Source: Chlamydiales bacterium (GTDB lineage: Bacteria; Chlamydiota; Chlamydiia; Chlamydiales; JARBTQ01). From it: DNA of 64,000 nucleotides. The stretch spans positions 1-64,000 of the forward strand of contig JARBTQ010000004.1 of assembly GCA_029240075.1 (NCBI GenBank). Direction: 5' to 3'. The notes below the pieces were generated by a model. It was not told where the DNA came from and ran no database searches. It saw only the letters and a program-made list of their open reading frames with translations. Positions 8,147 to 17,145 of the stretch are shown here, in pieces; the stretch's first letter is position 1; each line of letters starts with the position of its first letter. Position numbers and translations under genes: made by a program.

Positions 8147-9631
8147 ATGCAGGATAATAATTACTCGATTAACAGTCCGGGAAATTTTTTTAATTATTTT
8201 GAAGGGCTTACAAATGAAACTGAGAAGTTTCAATTAATCCAAAATATCCTACTACAACCAAATTCTATCGACCAAAGGACAAAACTTGTTGCTTTAGATA
8301 AACTTCAACACCTTGCTTGCTCTAAAGAACTTAGGCTGCAGTGCAACTCTTTGATCAACAGTTATATAGAAATTAACAAGAATATAATAAAATCTACTAA
8401 ATTTGAATTCCTAGGTTCTATAGCAGGTGACCAGATTTACTGGGATGGAGGCCATGAGCACTATGTTTATGCAAGGCGATTCGACCATCTATCAGTAGCT
8501 CAAACTTTACGAAAATCTCTTAATTGTAGAGGTGATGGATTTGTTGACCCTTTTGAAGATCCTTATAGGGAGATTATGATGGAGCATCAATCTGATCCTG
8601 AAAAATGGAAAGCTTTAGGGGAAGCCTATAGTGGTACACATACATTTCTACAAGGGGGAGGTTTTTTTAAAACAGTTGCAAAATTGAAAGAAGAGGACAG
8701 TCTTTTTTCACTAGATAACATTCAGTATGCTCTTTTTATTACTGGCAAATTGGCCGAGAATAATCTAAAAATCACCACTAGAGAGCTTCTGGGGCAATAT
8801 AATGGTTATGACATAGATTACATTATAACTCAATATTTTGTGCCAGTATTAGATCAAACTAGAGAAGGGGACTTAGTACTCTATAGTGGTACTACAAAGC
8901 ATGCGGGAATTTATAGGAATAGTGAACCTAATTGGAACTCTCCTCCAGGAGGAACGGTCGAATCAAAATGGGGTTTTAAGTCTTCTCCATATATTTTTCA
9001 ACACGATGTTTTTTTTGTTCCCAATAGATACGGTGATCGAGCCGAATTTTACCGTATCAGAACAGAAGAAAAAGTTGATGATCTACCTCTATCGCATGAT
9101 GATTCGAAAAGCCCCACGTTTACGATACTTGAAGATGGTAAATTCCAGTTTATAGAAAACGAGAGCCATATGTCTCTTCGACGATTCATAGACAAAAATG
9201 GAGGCTTTAACTTAACAAGCAAACTTCCTCAGATTAAAAAAGTTGAGCATATCAAATTTTTAGGTGTCTGTTTCGATTATGCCTTTGGTAAAATTTTAAG
9301 AACTTATACCAGGCCTCATAAAATCCCGTTGCTAGAAGGTACCGGTAATATAGACAAAATCTTACATAAATATTTTGATATAACTACTCAACCTAAGCCA
9401 GGCGATTTTGTAACTTATTATAAAGACAATTTTAGTGTCCATTATGGAGTTGTATATGCGGATGGAATTATTGAATCCAAATGGGGCAATAACCCTGTTT
9501 ACAGGCATCCTCCATTTTATGTACCGAATGAATATGGAAATACGATTATCTACTACAGCATGAAACCCACTTTTACTCCTGAAACATTATTAGAAAGTTT
9601 AGAGGAAGATAAAAGGAGGGGGTCTATTTAA
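8147..9631 (+). CDS. protein with two NlpC/P60-like units, the first apparently lacking its cysteine
   Basis: This 494-residue protein contains two related units. The second (about residues 370-485) has GVCFDYAFGKIL, then KPGDFVTYY, HYGVVYADGIIESKWG and FYVPNEYG. This resembles NlpC/P60 papain-fold peptidases: cysteine at a helix start, a 'GD(L/F)V' strand, then 'H.G(V/I)'. The first unit (about 200-310) has the same later strands (EGDLVLYSG, KHAGIYR, TVESKWGF, FFVPNRYG). Aligned on the shared GK, its cysteine position holds tyrosine (NIQYALFITGK), so it is probably inactive. There is no signal peptide, which is unusual for a peptidoglycan hydrolase and would suit a secreted effector or a cytoplasmic amidase. 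The start has an AAGG rather close upstream. The fold assignment is an inference from motifs. Confidence 0.65.
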   Translation: MQDNNYSINSPGNFFNYFEGLTNETEKFQLIQNILLQPNSIDQRTKLVALDKLQHLACSKELRLQCNSLINSYIEINKNIIKSTKFEFLGSIAGDQIYWDGGHEHYVYARRFDHLSVAQTLRKSLNCRGDGFVDPFEDPYREIMMEHQSDPEKWKALGEAYSGTHTFLQGGGFFKTVAKLKEEDSLFSLDNIQYALFITGKLAENNLKITTRELLGQYNGYDIDYIITQYFVPVLDQTREGDLVLYSGTTKHAGIYRNSEPNWNSPPGGTVESKWGFKSSPYIFQHDVFFVPNRYGDRAEFYRIRTEEKVDDLPLSHDDSKSPTFTILEDGKFQFIENESHMSLRRFIDKNGGFNLTSKLPQIKKVEHIKFLGVCFDYAFGKILRTYTRPHKIPLLEGTGNIDKILHKYFDITTQPKPGDFVTYYKDNFSVHYGVVYADGIIESKWGNNPVYRHPPFYVPNEYGNTIIYYSMKPTFTPETLLESLEEDKRRGSI

Positions 9632-9659
9632 GTGATTGTTTTCAAAGCAAAGCTGATAA

Positions 9660-9699
9660 CAATAGATCTTTGTAAAGCTATGTCTACAAAGATCTATTG
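9660..9699. terminator. bidirectional hairpin between convergent genes; member of the palindrome family
   Basis: A perfect 15-bp inverted repeat (CAATAGATCTTTGTA at 9660-9674, complement at 9685-9699) has a 10-base loop. It sits between the NlpC/P60-like gene and the convergent RND pump gene. There is no good T-run, but the position suits termination from both sides. Its AGATCTTTG.AAAG core matches the dispersed palindromes elsewhere. Confidence 0.65.
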
Positions 9700-9728
9700 C
9701 GTGCACTTGCATGAAGTTACGCAAAAAG

Positions 9729-12700
9729 TTAATACTGCTTATGCCAACGGTTCAAATAGAGGTATAAGACAGGAGTAAATAGGAGGGTGAGCAGCTGCGA
9801 GAAGAGTAACCCTCCTACAATCACTAATCCCAATGTTTGGCGCGCTTCCATTTGGGAGCCGTAACCTAAAGCAATAGGCAAAGCTCCGATAATCGCGGCT
9901 GCAGTGGTCATCATAATCGGCCTAAAGCGGATGATGCAAGCTTCATAAATAGCTTCTTCTGGCTTGGTATCTGGCTTGTGACGCAGGACTTCTAACGCAT
10001 GATCCACTAACATGATTCCATTCTTTTTAACGATCCCCATTAATAAAATCAGTCCTATAAATCCATATAGGGACAATGATTGCTGACAGACCAGCAAAGT
10101 AATTGCAGCGCCTAATACCGCAAAAGGAAGGGTTGAAAGGATGGTGATAGGATGGATAAAACTTTCGTATAAGATGCCCAGCACTAAGTACATCACACCC
10201 GCAGCAATCAAAATTAATCCCCAAAAATGGTTTGAATAAGCAGTAAAAAATTTTGCTGCGCCTTCAATAGATCCAGTGACCGTATCTGGTAAAATAGAAT
10301 TAGCAATATTTTCCAATTCTGTAAGAGCAGCATCAAGAGTTCTGCCTTTTGCAACGTTAAAAGTGATCCGTAAATAAGGGGATTGGTTCACGTGGTTGAT
10401 CGATTGAGCCCCTACAGTCTCCTGTACTTTAGTTAAAGCATTTAGAGGGATCACTTGTCCCGTTGTGGAAGAGCGTACATAAAGCTTATTGAGTGAAAAA
10501 GCATCTCTTGCTACGGAAGGGGAAACCTCTAAGATGACTGGATACTCATCGCGGTCAGTTTGGATTTTGGAAATTTCTTTATTCGCATAAGCCAACCCCA
10601 AAAGAGTTTGTACCTTTTCAACATCAACCCCTAAAAGTTGCGCTTTTTCTGTCATGACAGATACCCTAACTTCTGGGTAATCCAACGCAAAGTCTCCATT
10701 GACATCTGTAAAATAGGGTGATTTCTGTAACGCTTCCGTTAATTTCTTACCAGAAGCATACAGATCATCAAGCACATAACTTTTTAAAAAATACTCATAA
10801 CTTTGGCTGGTATTTCCATCCCCAGTCGCAAGGTCTAAGATAGGAACCGCATTATAAAAACTTTGGATGCCAGGAATGGTCGCTAATTTGTTTTGGATGT
10901 CCGTAATAATCTGGTCAATAGCTACCCGTTGGTCTTTTGGCTTTAGCTGAATATAAGCCCAGCACCCGGAGGATGAGGATGCTGTTCCCGATACAATATA
11001 TTCGATTGCAGGGTGGAGTTGAAGGGTACGATTAACTTGATTCAGGTAACCTTCCAAGCGAACTTGTCCCGCCCCTTGTTCAGCTCTTACCCATCCTTGC
11101 ATCATACCAGAGTCCTCTTGTGGCAAAAATTCGATCGGGATGAAGCGAAAAAGAACTATTGTAAGTATCAGACAAAAGAACCCAATACTGAAAGTTGTGC
11201 GGCGATATTTAAGGACCCTTTGCAACCAAGGTTGGTAAAACTTAAGAAGTCCGTTATTGATCATATCAGATGTTTTTTGAATTGCCCCTTTTTCTTGCTT
11301 CTGTGAATGTTCGAATTTTAAACGACTACACAGCATAGGAGTCAGACTCAAGGAAACAAATCCAGAGATCAGAATAGAAAGCGCCAAGGTCACAGAAAAT
11401 TCTTGGAACAATTTACCCAACATCCCTTGCATAAAAAGGAGGGGAATTAGTACAGCGACTAAAGAGATGGTCATAGATAAGACTGTAAAACTGATCTCTT
11501 TAGAGCCATCCAATGCGGCTTGAGATGAGGTCTTTCCCATTTCTCTATGCCGAACGATATTTTCCATAACGACGATTGCATCATCAACGACAAATCCTGT
11601 GGATAGAGTAAGCGCTAATAACGAAAGGACATCAATGCTGTAACCTAGCCAATAGATGATTCCAAATGTGGTAATGATGGATAGGGGAATGGCAAGCGCA
11701 GGAACAAGCGTATCTTTGACGGAAGCCAGGTAGAAAAATATAACGACAATCACAAGTACAATCGATAAAATAAGAGTATCTTTAACCTCAGTTAGCGATT
11801 CATCAATAGAGAGGGATTTATCCAACAAAATATTGAGCTCAACAGAAGGAGGGAGCTCTTTATGAATTTCTGGTAAGAGCAATTTTATCCCTTTGCTTAG
11901 AGCAACAGTATTAGAGCCTGGTTGCCGTCTAATGGCTAAAATAATGGCCCCTATTTCTTTTTCGGGCGTAGTATACCGAAAATACATTTCATCCGATTCA
12001 ACCCCTTCTAAAACTGTAGCAACATCCTTCAGTTGAAGAAATAAGTTTTGATCCTGCTTGATAATAATTTTTTCAAAGTCTTCAACTGTGCGTAATCGAC
12101 CACTAGAGCGCAAGACAAAATTGAACTGATCGTTATCTAATTTCCCTAAAGGCAAACTGGGATTGGCCCGCTTGACTGCTTGCGTAATCTCCTCAATATC
12201 GAGGTTATAAGCAGCTAAAGCTTCAGGATTGAGTTGAATTCTCATTGCATATTGAGATCCCCAAACTTTAACATCGGCTATACCTGGAATGGAGGAGATC
12301 CTTTGCACAATACTATGGTCGGCATAGTCGTAAAGCGCTGAGGTCTCCATCGAATTGGAACACAGAGCCAAGTACATGATCGGTTGCATGGCAGGATTTT
12401 CTTTTGAGTAACGGGGCCTTTCAGGCATATTTCTTGGTAGTTTTGCAGCGTCGATCGCTGCTTGAACCTCTTGACAAGCAGTATCCATGTTTTTGTCGAG
12501 CCTGAACTTGAGACTGATGTTCGCGTATCCACTAGAGCTTGAAGAGGTGACCTCCTCTATTCCACTAATCGTCATGAATTCCCTTTCTAGCGGGTTGACC
12601 ACTGTATTTGCAAGAGTGCTAGCATCAATTCCTGTATAGGGAACTCTAACTTGGATCATGGGACGATCTACGTTGGGTAGATCACTGACTGGTAGTTTAA

Positions 12701-12788
12701 AATAGGAGATGAGCCCCCATGTTAGCAAAGCTAACATAACCAGTGTGGTCATAACAGGGCGGCGGATGAAAGGTTCTGATAAATTCAT
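9729..12788 (-). CDS. RND-family multidrug efflux pump, inner-membrane subunit (AcrB/MexB type)
   Basis: This 1019-residue protein has the standard RND layout. TM1 follows PFIRRPVMTTLVMLAL, and there are two large periplasmic loops and twelve transmembrane segments in two halves. The proton-relay aspartates are present in TM4 as LSTGFVVDDAIVVMENIVRH. The end of the second half carries the usual ALGYGSQMEARQTLGLVIVGG. It would use the proton gradient to export drugs, detergents or lipids through the adaptor and the TolC-like channel encoded next to it. It overlaps the adaptor gene by 4 bases, so the two are translationally coupled. The substrate cannot be read from sequence. Length and motifs are complete. 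Confidence 0.95.
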   Translation of the reverse strand: MNLSEPFIRRPVMTTLVMLALLTWGLISYFKLPVSDLPNVDRPMIQVRVPYTGIDASTLANTVVNPLEREFMTISGIEEVTSSSSSGYANISLKFRLDKNMDTACQEVQAAIDAAKLPRNMPERPRYSKENPAMQPIMYLALCSNSMETSALYDYADHSIVQRISSIPGIADVKVWGSQYAMRIQLNPEALAAYNLDIEEITQAVKRANPSLPLGKLDNDQFNFVLRSSGRLRTVEDFEKIIIKQDQNLFLQLKDVATVLEGVESDEMYFRYTTPEKEIGAIILAIRRQPGSNTVALSKGIKLLLPEIHKELPPSVELNILLDKSLSIDESLTEVKDTLILSIVLVIVVIFFYLASVKDTLVPALAIPLSIITTFGIIYWLGYSIDVLSLLALTLSTGFVVDDAIVVMENIVRHREMGKTSSQAALDGSKEISFTVLSMTISLVAVLIPLLFMQGMLGKLFQEFSVTLALSILISGFVSLSLTPMLCSRLKFEHSQKQEKGAIQKTSDMINNGLLKFYQPWLQRVLKYRRTTFSIGFFCLILTIVLFRFIPIEFLPQEDSGMMQGWVRAEQGAGQVRLEGYLNQVNRTLQLHPAIEYIVSGTASSSSGCWAYIQLKPKDQRVAIDQIITDIQNKLATIPGIQSFYNAVPILDLATGDGNTSQSYEYFLKSYVLDDLYASGKKLTEALQKSPYFTDVNGDFALDYPEVRVSVMTEKAQLLGVDVEKVQTLLGLAYANKEISKIQTDRDEYPVILEVSPSVARDAFSLNKLYVRSSTTGQVIPLNALTKVQETVGAQSINHVNQSPYLRITFNVAKGRTLDAALTELENIANSILPDTVTGSIEGAAKFFTAYSNHFWGLILIAAGVMYLVLGILYESFIHPITILSTLPFAVLGAAITLLVCQQSLSLYGFIGLILLMGIVKKNGIMLVDHALEVLRHKPDTKPEEAIYEACIIRFRPIMMTTAAAIIGALPIALGYGSQMEARQTLGLVIVGGLLFSQLLTLLFTPVLYLYLNRWHKQY

Positions 12789-13915
12789 ACGGAAGCCTCT
12801 GTTTGGGAGCTTTTCGAATCTATCACATGGACTTTAGATCCTTCTATAATACGCACATGCCCTTCCGTGACTACTTGCTCTCCAGCTTCTAATCCTTTTT
12901 TGACGATAACTGTGGTAGGGTTGATCTTTTCAGCTTCTACCGGTTTTAGTGTCGCAGTTCCATCTTTTTGAATGACAAAGACATAATGACCATTTTGATT
13001 CTTTTTCAAAGCATCAGCGGGAATAACAATAGCATTATTAATCACTTTTTTTAACAGGCGTACTTGCATATATTGACCAGGCCACAGTCTAGAATTTTCC
13101 CCTTTTAGTAGGGCGCGCATTTCCAAAACACCTAATTTGGGGTTGATGTGACTGGCTACAAAACTAAGCTCCCCTTTTTGTTCCATAAGCTTATGCTCCG
13201 GACTAGATACGAGGAGTTCCATTTTTTCTGGTGTATCTAATCCTTCAAATTCAGCTAATTGTTCACCAGGAACAGCAAAACGGATTGCTAAAGGGGTAAG
13301 TTGCTCAATTTCTATAAGAACCACATCGGCATCGCGATCCAAGATTAAATTGCCAACATCAAATTTAGCGCGTCCTAACCTTCCGGTGATAGGAGCTCTG
13401 ATTTGACATCTTTCGAGATTGAGTTGTGCTTTAGCTAATCGCATCTGATCCTGTTTTATAGTTGCTTCTGCTAGAGCGATTTGCTTTTCTGCTTTTTCGT
13501 ATTCGACAGGTGAAAGGGCTTGGTGTTGATAAAGTTGTTTTGCTCTTTCTAAATCTTTTTTTGCATACTCTAATTCCACAAAATCGCGTTTTAAGGTGCT
13601 TTTCGCTGAATCGAGTTCTATTTGGTAATCAACTTCATCAAAAGAAAATAATAGTTCTCCTTGATTCACTACTGTTCCCTCTGTACAATATGAGGCTTTC
13701 AATCTGCCGGAAATTTGGGGGCGCACTTCCACTTTTTTAGCAGGCTCTATGAGTCCTATTGTTTCGAAATAGATAGAAGTATTACAGATTTCGACTGTTG
13801 CGACTTCGACCGGAACAGAAGATGATTCGAGTGCAGAATTGCTAGATTTTTGGGAGCAACTCAGAACTAGCAATAAGCTCATACAATAAAAACAAAAAAG
13901 AATACGAATAAACAT
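12785..13915 (-). CDS. RND efflux periplasmic adaptor (membrane fusion protein), lipoprotein
   Basis: The adaptor (about 377 residues) links the inner-membrane pump to the outer-membrane channel. It has a signal peptide ending in the lipobox LVLSC near residue 20. A lipoyl/barrel-sandwich half begins near VEVRPQISGRLKASY, a helical hairpin covers about residues 95-165 (YAKKDLERAKQLYQ, LAKAQLNLERCQ), and the second lipoyl half is IRAPITGRLGRAKFDVG. The beta-barrel and membrane-proximal domains follow (RLWPGQYMQVRL, VIPADALKK). I chose the ATG at 13915 because it has AGG about 10 bases upstream; a TTG at 13924 lies too close to that site. It forms an operon with the pump and is divergent from the TolC-like gene. 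Confidence 0.92.
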   Translation of the reverse strand: MFIRILFCFYCMSLLLVLSCSQKSSNSALESSSVPVEVATVEICNTSIYFETIGLIEPAKKVEVRPQISGRLKASYCTEGTVVNQGELLFSFDEVDYQIELDSAKSTLKRDFVELEYAKKDLERAKQLYQHQALSPVEYEKAEKQIALAEATIKQDQMRLAKAQLNLERCQIRAPITGRLGRAKFDVGNLILDRDADVVLIEIEQLTPLAIRFAVPGEQLAEFEGLDTPEKMELLVSSPEHKLMEQKGELSFVASHINPKLGVLEMRALLKGENSRLWPGQYMQVRLLKKVINNAIVIPADALKKNQNGHYVFVIQKDGTATLKPVEAEKINPTTVIVKKGLEAGEQVVTEGHVRIIEGSKVHVIDSKSSQTEASV

Positions 13916-13946
13916 AAAAAACAAACCTACAAAAACAGGAATTAAG

Positions 13947-15503
13947 ATGGTCCCTTTTAAGAATAGTACGAAAAAGTTCTTTTCTTTACATTATATTTCG
14001 CTGATTATCTCCTTTATAACTAATGGGATGCTAGGATTCGCAGCAGTTCAGGCGGAGCAATTGCCAGCTACTTTAACCTTAGCTGAAGCTGAGACTTGGG
14101 CGCTTGAGCATAACCGGGAATTAGAAGCTCGTAAATATTTTGTAGAACAGAAGAAGCACCAGTTAGGGATTTATAAAGGGGATTATTATCCAAAAATAAT
14201 GATGTGGGGGGGGTATAGATACAATGAAACTCCTTATCCAACTTCTGGGGCTGCGGCACTTATAGATTACAAGATGAAGTCCTTTGCTGCAAAAGAAATG
14301 AATCCTTTGCTCGACATGTTGAATAAGCCTCACGTAAAAGTTCCCGCTAAGCCGCACATGTCCCACAATGCCTATACCAATAGTATTCAGGTAACCCAAC
14401 TGCTTCTTACCGGTGACGTTTATCACGGACTAAAAGTCAAAGATCTAGAGTGGGCTAAGTCCAAGGCTGATTTTGAAAATTTACGTAGGAAAGTCCTATT
14501 TAAAGTGCGTGATGCCTACAGTAAAATTGCTTTAGCACAAAATAAAGTTAATGTAGAAAAAGAACACGTAAAGCTTTTACAATCAGGCTTGCATGAAGAA
14601 GAACAACGTTTTCAAGCTGGACAATCAACAGCGCTTAAAGTGAATCAAGCTAAGGTAATGGTTGCGGAAGCTATGCGTAATTATTATGAAGCAGTTAAAC
14701 AGCTTCAATCTTCTAAGAATGATTTTACATTATTATTAGGGGCTGAAGACAAGAATAGCTCCGAAAATTTTACTGTTACATCTGCAGATTTAACACAAGC
14801 AATTCAGCAAGCAGAATTTCTACGTACAAAAATAGCTACGTTGCCAAGTAACTGGAGTCTTTCTACGATTGATTTAGATAAGCTAAATGGCAATCAATTA
14901 CCACAACAAATTTTTGATACAGAAGAGAAGTACAATTGGACCATGCTCGCTTTAGTTAATAGTGGATCGGTACAAGTTCAAACTATAGGCCTAGCTGTAG
15001 CTACTCATCAGCACGCTATGACAAAAAATAAGTATTTGCCCGACATTCAATTGCAAGCAGGCAGTGATGGTGGCCCTGGTAACAGATTAGGCAAGTTAAG
15101 GTACAACAAATATATCGGTGTTGGCTTTCAATGGACGATATTTGATGGTTTTAAGAGAGAAGAAACTATTCGCGAAGCTCAGGCTAAATTAAGAGAGTGC
15201 CAAGTTGAATTTGATCGAGCTAAGGATACTGTGATCTCTTCTATGCAGAACCACTTCTATAGCTTAGAAAAAGCGTTTCTATCCTACATGACTGCAGTCG
15301 AAGCTGTGAAGTTAGCTGAACAAGCGATGGAACAAGCGAAGCAGCAACAAAATGCGGGCGCAATCACTCCTCTAGATTACCGCGATGTTGCAAAAGGATT
15401 GACTGAAGCCCGTCATAGCTTAAATCAAGCATGTTATGATCTTCTCAGTAATTACTATGCATTGCAGGAGGAAGCTGGTCTTGACGCTCCTAGCGCTGTC
15501 TAA
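13947..15503 (+). CDS. TolC-family outer-membrane efflux channel
   Basis: This 518-residue protein has an N-terminal signal peptide (hydrophobic to about residue 35, FAAVQA) and the TolC repeat structure. TLAEAETWALEHNRELEARK opens the first repeat, and VRDAYSKIALAQNKVNVEKE and LLQSGLHEEEQRFQAGQSTAL form its helices. A second repeat runs from about residue 330 (LATHQHAM..KYLPDIQLQAG) to the end. It would form a trimeric outer-membrane barrel with a periplasmic tunnel and complete the efflux system. CAGGA lies 8 bases before the ATG. Only 31 bases separate its start from that of the adaptor, so promoters of both directions must overlap coding DNA. Confidence 0.93.
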   Translation: MVPFKNSTKKFFSLHYISLIISFITNGMLGFAAVQAEQLPATLTLAEAETWALEHNRELEARKYFVEQKKHQLGIYKGDYYPKIMMWGGYRYNETPYPTSGAAALIDYKMKSFAAKEMNPLLDMLNKPHVKVPAKPHMSHNAYTNSIQVTQLLLTGDVYHGLKVKDLEWAKSKADFENLRRKVLFKVRDAYSKIALAQNKVNVEKEHVKLLQSGLHEEEQRFQAGQSTALKVNQAKVMVAEAMRNYYEAVKQLQSSKNDFTLLLGAEDKNSSENFTVTSADLTQAIQQAEFLRTKIATLPSNWSLSTIDLDKLNGNQLPQQIFDTEEKYNWTMLALVNSGSVQVQTIGLAVATHQHAMTKNKYLPDIQLQAGSDGGPGNRLGKLRYNKYIGVGFQWTIFDGFKREETIREAQAKLRECQVEFDRAKDTVISSMQNHFYSLEKAFLSYMTAVEAVKLAEQAMEQAKQQQNAGAITPLDYRDVAKGLTEARHSLNQACYDLLSNYYALQEEAGLDAPSAV

Positions 15504-15527
15504 TAGCTCTTCTTTTTAAAATAAAGT

Positions 15528-15559
15528 GTGGTTAAGCCTCTAAGGAGGCTCCACCTTTT
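15528..15559 (+). terminator. likely rho-independent terminator after the TolC-like gene
   Basis: A GC-rich stem (AGCCTC at 15535-15540 with GAGGCT at 15545-15550, extended by GTGG/CCAC after a three-base bulge) is followed by CTTTTG. It also lies between convergent genes and could serve the minus-strand gene at 15562. Confidence 0.65.
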
Positions 15560-15561
15560 GC

Positions 15562-15912
15562 CTAAGATATCGTCTTTAATTGAACATAATCACGAGTTAG
15601 ACCGCATTCAGTAAAATAAGAGCGCAACATTTTCATCGCATTATGACCAAAGATAGCAACTGGATGGGGCTTATAAGTAAATCCACAGTGCACTCTACCC
15701 GTTACATTGATATACTTTAAGCTGCGATGTGAGCTTTTATTCTTCTTACTGATTTTTCCTTCAAAATGTAAAAAAAGAGTTTTAAAATCTTTAAACTCAA
15801 ATCCTGCACCTGTAGAGCCCTCTTGCCAAAAACGATCAAATAATTTCCATATACGAGTACCTAGCTCTAGATCAGAGTGTAGATAGATTGTATTATTTTT
15901 CTGCACCATCAT
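15562..15912 (-). CDS. small hypothetical protein
   Basis: I do not recognise this ORF of about 117 residues (133 if the TTG at 15963 is used). It is basic, with two lysine-rich patches (KISKKNKSSH) and the segment FTYKPHPVAIFGHNAMKML near the end. No signal peptide, transmembrane segment or known motif is seen. Neither start has a convincing ribosome-binding site. It is bounded by a terminator and an empty intergenic stretch. It may be a real lineage-specific gene or a fragment of a larger gene. Confidence 0.4.
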   Translation of the reverse strand: MMVQKNNTIYLHSDLELGTRIWKLFDRFWQEGSTGAGFEFKDFKTLFLHFEGKISKKNKSSHRSLKYINVTGRVHCGFTYKPHPVAIFGHNAMKMLRSYFTECGLTRDYVQLKTIS

Positions 15913-15963
15913 CTGGGAAATACTAGTAGAGTTTATATGATTTAGGTTTGATATTAATCTCAA

Positions 15964-16273
15964 TAGAATTTAACGAGCGGTGCGATGCAGCGCCATTGTT
16001 GGGGGATCTGATCATACCCACCGCTAATGTTAATTGAGCCTACGAAAACTTTGGAACTTAAGCTTTGGTTTATTTAGTCCGCTTTGTTTTTGATCATTCA
16101 AATATAGTTCTGGTTTGGCAAGGTGAGCTAGATAAGAGGATTTTAAATTCTAAACAGCTAAGGTATTATTTAACACATGGGAAATGTGATAATTGATTAA
16201 TTGGCGGCAGAAGATAGAGAGGGAAAGAATTGCACTGCACCAGCGAACTGGTGCTAAGCAAAGAAAACTTAAC
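15964..16273. other. intergenic region without a clear gene
   Basis: About 310 bases. A plus-strand frame (about 16060-16187) without an ATG encodes FDHSNIVLVWQGELDKRI and could be a gene relic, but nothing confirms it. The segment near 16032 (AATTGAGCCT) resembles the outer end of the 75-bp inverted repeats but is too short to call. The hairpin at 16237-16254 ends the region. Confidence 0.4.
16237..16254 (-). terminator. hairpin downstream of the phosphatase operon
   Basis: A 7-bp GC-rich stem (GCACCAG/CTGGTGC) with a four-base loop lies about 20 bases beyond the minus-strand stop at 16274. Only a weak T-rich tract follows, so it is a plausible but not strong terminator. Confidence 0.5.
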
Positions 16274-16795
16274 TCAAACAGAGAATTTAAGAAGAGGGAG
16301 ATTAAGTTCAAGCGCTTTGGTGCTTAATTCTTTAATTAAGCCATCACAAGCGCTATCAAGCATATCAAGCACATGATCAAACCCTTCATCACCACCATAA
16401 TAGGGATCGGGAACTTCCTGCATATAGTATTCTAAATTAGGATTAAAACGATTAATCAATTGAATCTTATCTAGATATTCTTTTTTACTTGTGTAACTTT
16501 GCAAAGTTTCTAAGACACTATGGTCTGCAGCTAGTATATAGTCAAATTGGTCAAAAAATATCGATTTAAATTGTTGCGCACTACTTGTCATAGGAATATG
16601 ACGTTTAGCTGCAGCTGCACGCATGCGGCTGTCAGGAAGTTCTCCTATATGCCATCCCCCAGTACCACAACTTTCGACATGAACTAGCTGGTCTAGTTGT
16701 GGGAAATTACGCAGTTTATACTTTAGTATAGCTTCTCCAGCGGGGGAACGGCAAATATTGCCTAAACAAACGAACAACACACTAATATAGGTCAT
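16274..16795 (-). CDS. low-molecular-weight protein tyrosine phosphatase
   Basis: This 173-residue protein removes phosphate from phosphotyrosine through a cysteine-phosphate intermediate. The P-loop VCLGNICRSP (C-x5-R) is at residues ~9-18, and the general-acid aspartate is in PDPYYGGDEGFDHVL near residue 129. Both are intact, so it should be active. The size is normal for the family (about 150-170). It is the last gene of a four-gene minus-strand operon after a TPR protein, a kinase-like protein and a SpoA protein, 50 bases behind the latter. That placing suggests a role in reversing phosphorylation within the same system; this is inference. It could also be secreted and act on host proteins. 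Confidence 0.92.
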   Translation of the reverse strand: MTYISVLFVCLGNICRSPAGEAILKYKLRNFPQLDQLVHVESCGTGGWHIGELPDSRMRAAAAKRHIPMTSSAQQFKSIFFDQFDYILAADHSVLETLQSYTSKKEYLDKIQLINRFNPNLEYYMQEVPDPYYGGDEGFDHVLDMLDSACDGLIKELSTKALELNLPLLKFSV

Positions 16796-16845
16796 ACTCT
16801 AGCTCTTTTGCAAAAAGATTTTAGCGAAAGAGCTGAGCATATAGG

Positions 16846-17100
16846 TTACGCTAGTATTTCGTCAACACGTAGTCCATAATGCTCATTTGCTTGAACTACA
16901 GTACCTTTTGCAATTTTTTTACGATTGACTGTCAAGTAAGCAGGGGTTTTAACAGAATAGTCGAAAGGTAATACACTACCAGGACTAAGAGTCATGAGTT
17001 GTTTGATTGAAATTTCTTGTTGTAATAAGACAACATCTAACTTCAAAGGAGTTGTTTGAATATTTTTTAAAATTCGCAATGAATTGTTTTCTTCTTCCAT
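16846..17100 (-). CDS. short FliN/SctQ C-terminal (SpoA) domain protein
   Basis: This 84-residue protein matches a single SpoA domain, the C-terminal part of FliN, FliM and the type III secretion C-ring protein SctQ. The visible pattern is LDVVLLQQEISIKQLMTLSPGSVLPFD, then YLTVNRKKIAKGTVVQANEHYGLRVDEIL (hydrophobic strand, 'L.PG.VL.L', 'V.G..IA.G.VV.....G.RI..I'). Full SctQ is 300 residues or more, so this is either a free-standing SpoA protein, like the short SctQ-C product of some type III systems, or a relict. AGAGGG before the ATG supports the start. In Chlamydia trachomatis the gene for kinase Pkn5 neighbours cdsQ, and here too a kinase gene is directly upstream. A chlamydia without flagella would use it in type III secretion. 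Confidence 0.8.
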   Translation of the reverse strand: MEEENNSLRILKNIQTTPLKLDVVLLQQEISIKQLMTLSPGSVLPFDYSVKTPAYLTVNRKKIAKGTVVQANEHYGLRVDEILA

Positions 17101-17145
17101 TTAGCCCTCTATAGAATTTATGAGTCTTACTCAATTGTTAACATA

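Noticed and set aside
9729-15503. RND system as part of the aryl polyene export route
   Set aside because: It is 35 kb away, has all three efflux parts of its own, and the polyene cluster carries its own MMPL exporter.
16032-16056. Possible fourth copy of the 75-bp repeat end (AATTGAGCCT)
   Set aside because: Only about ten bases match clearly; too short in AT-rich DNA.
16060-16187. Short plus-strand frame encoding FDHSNIVLVWQGELDKRI
   Set aside because: No start codon other than TTG, no ribosome-binding site and no recognisable family; possibly a relic.
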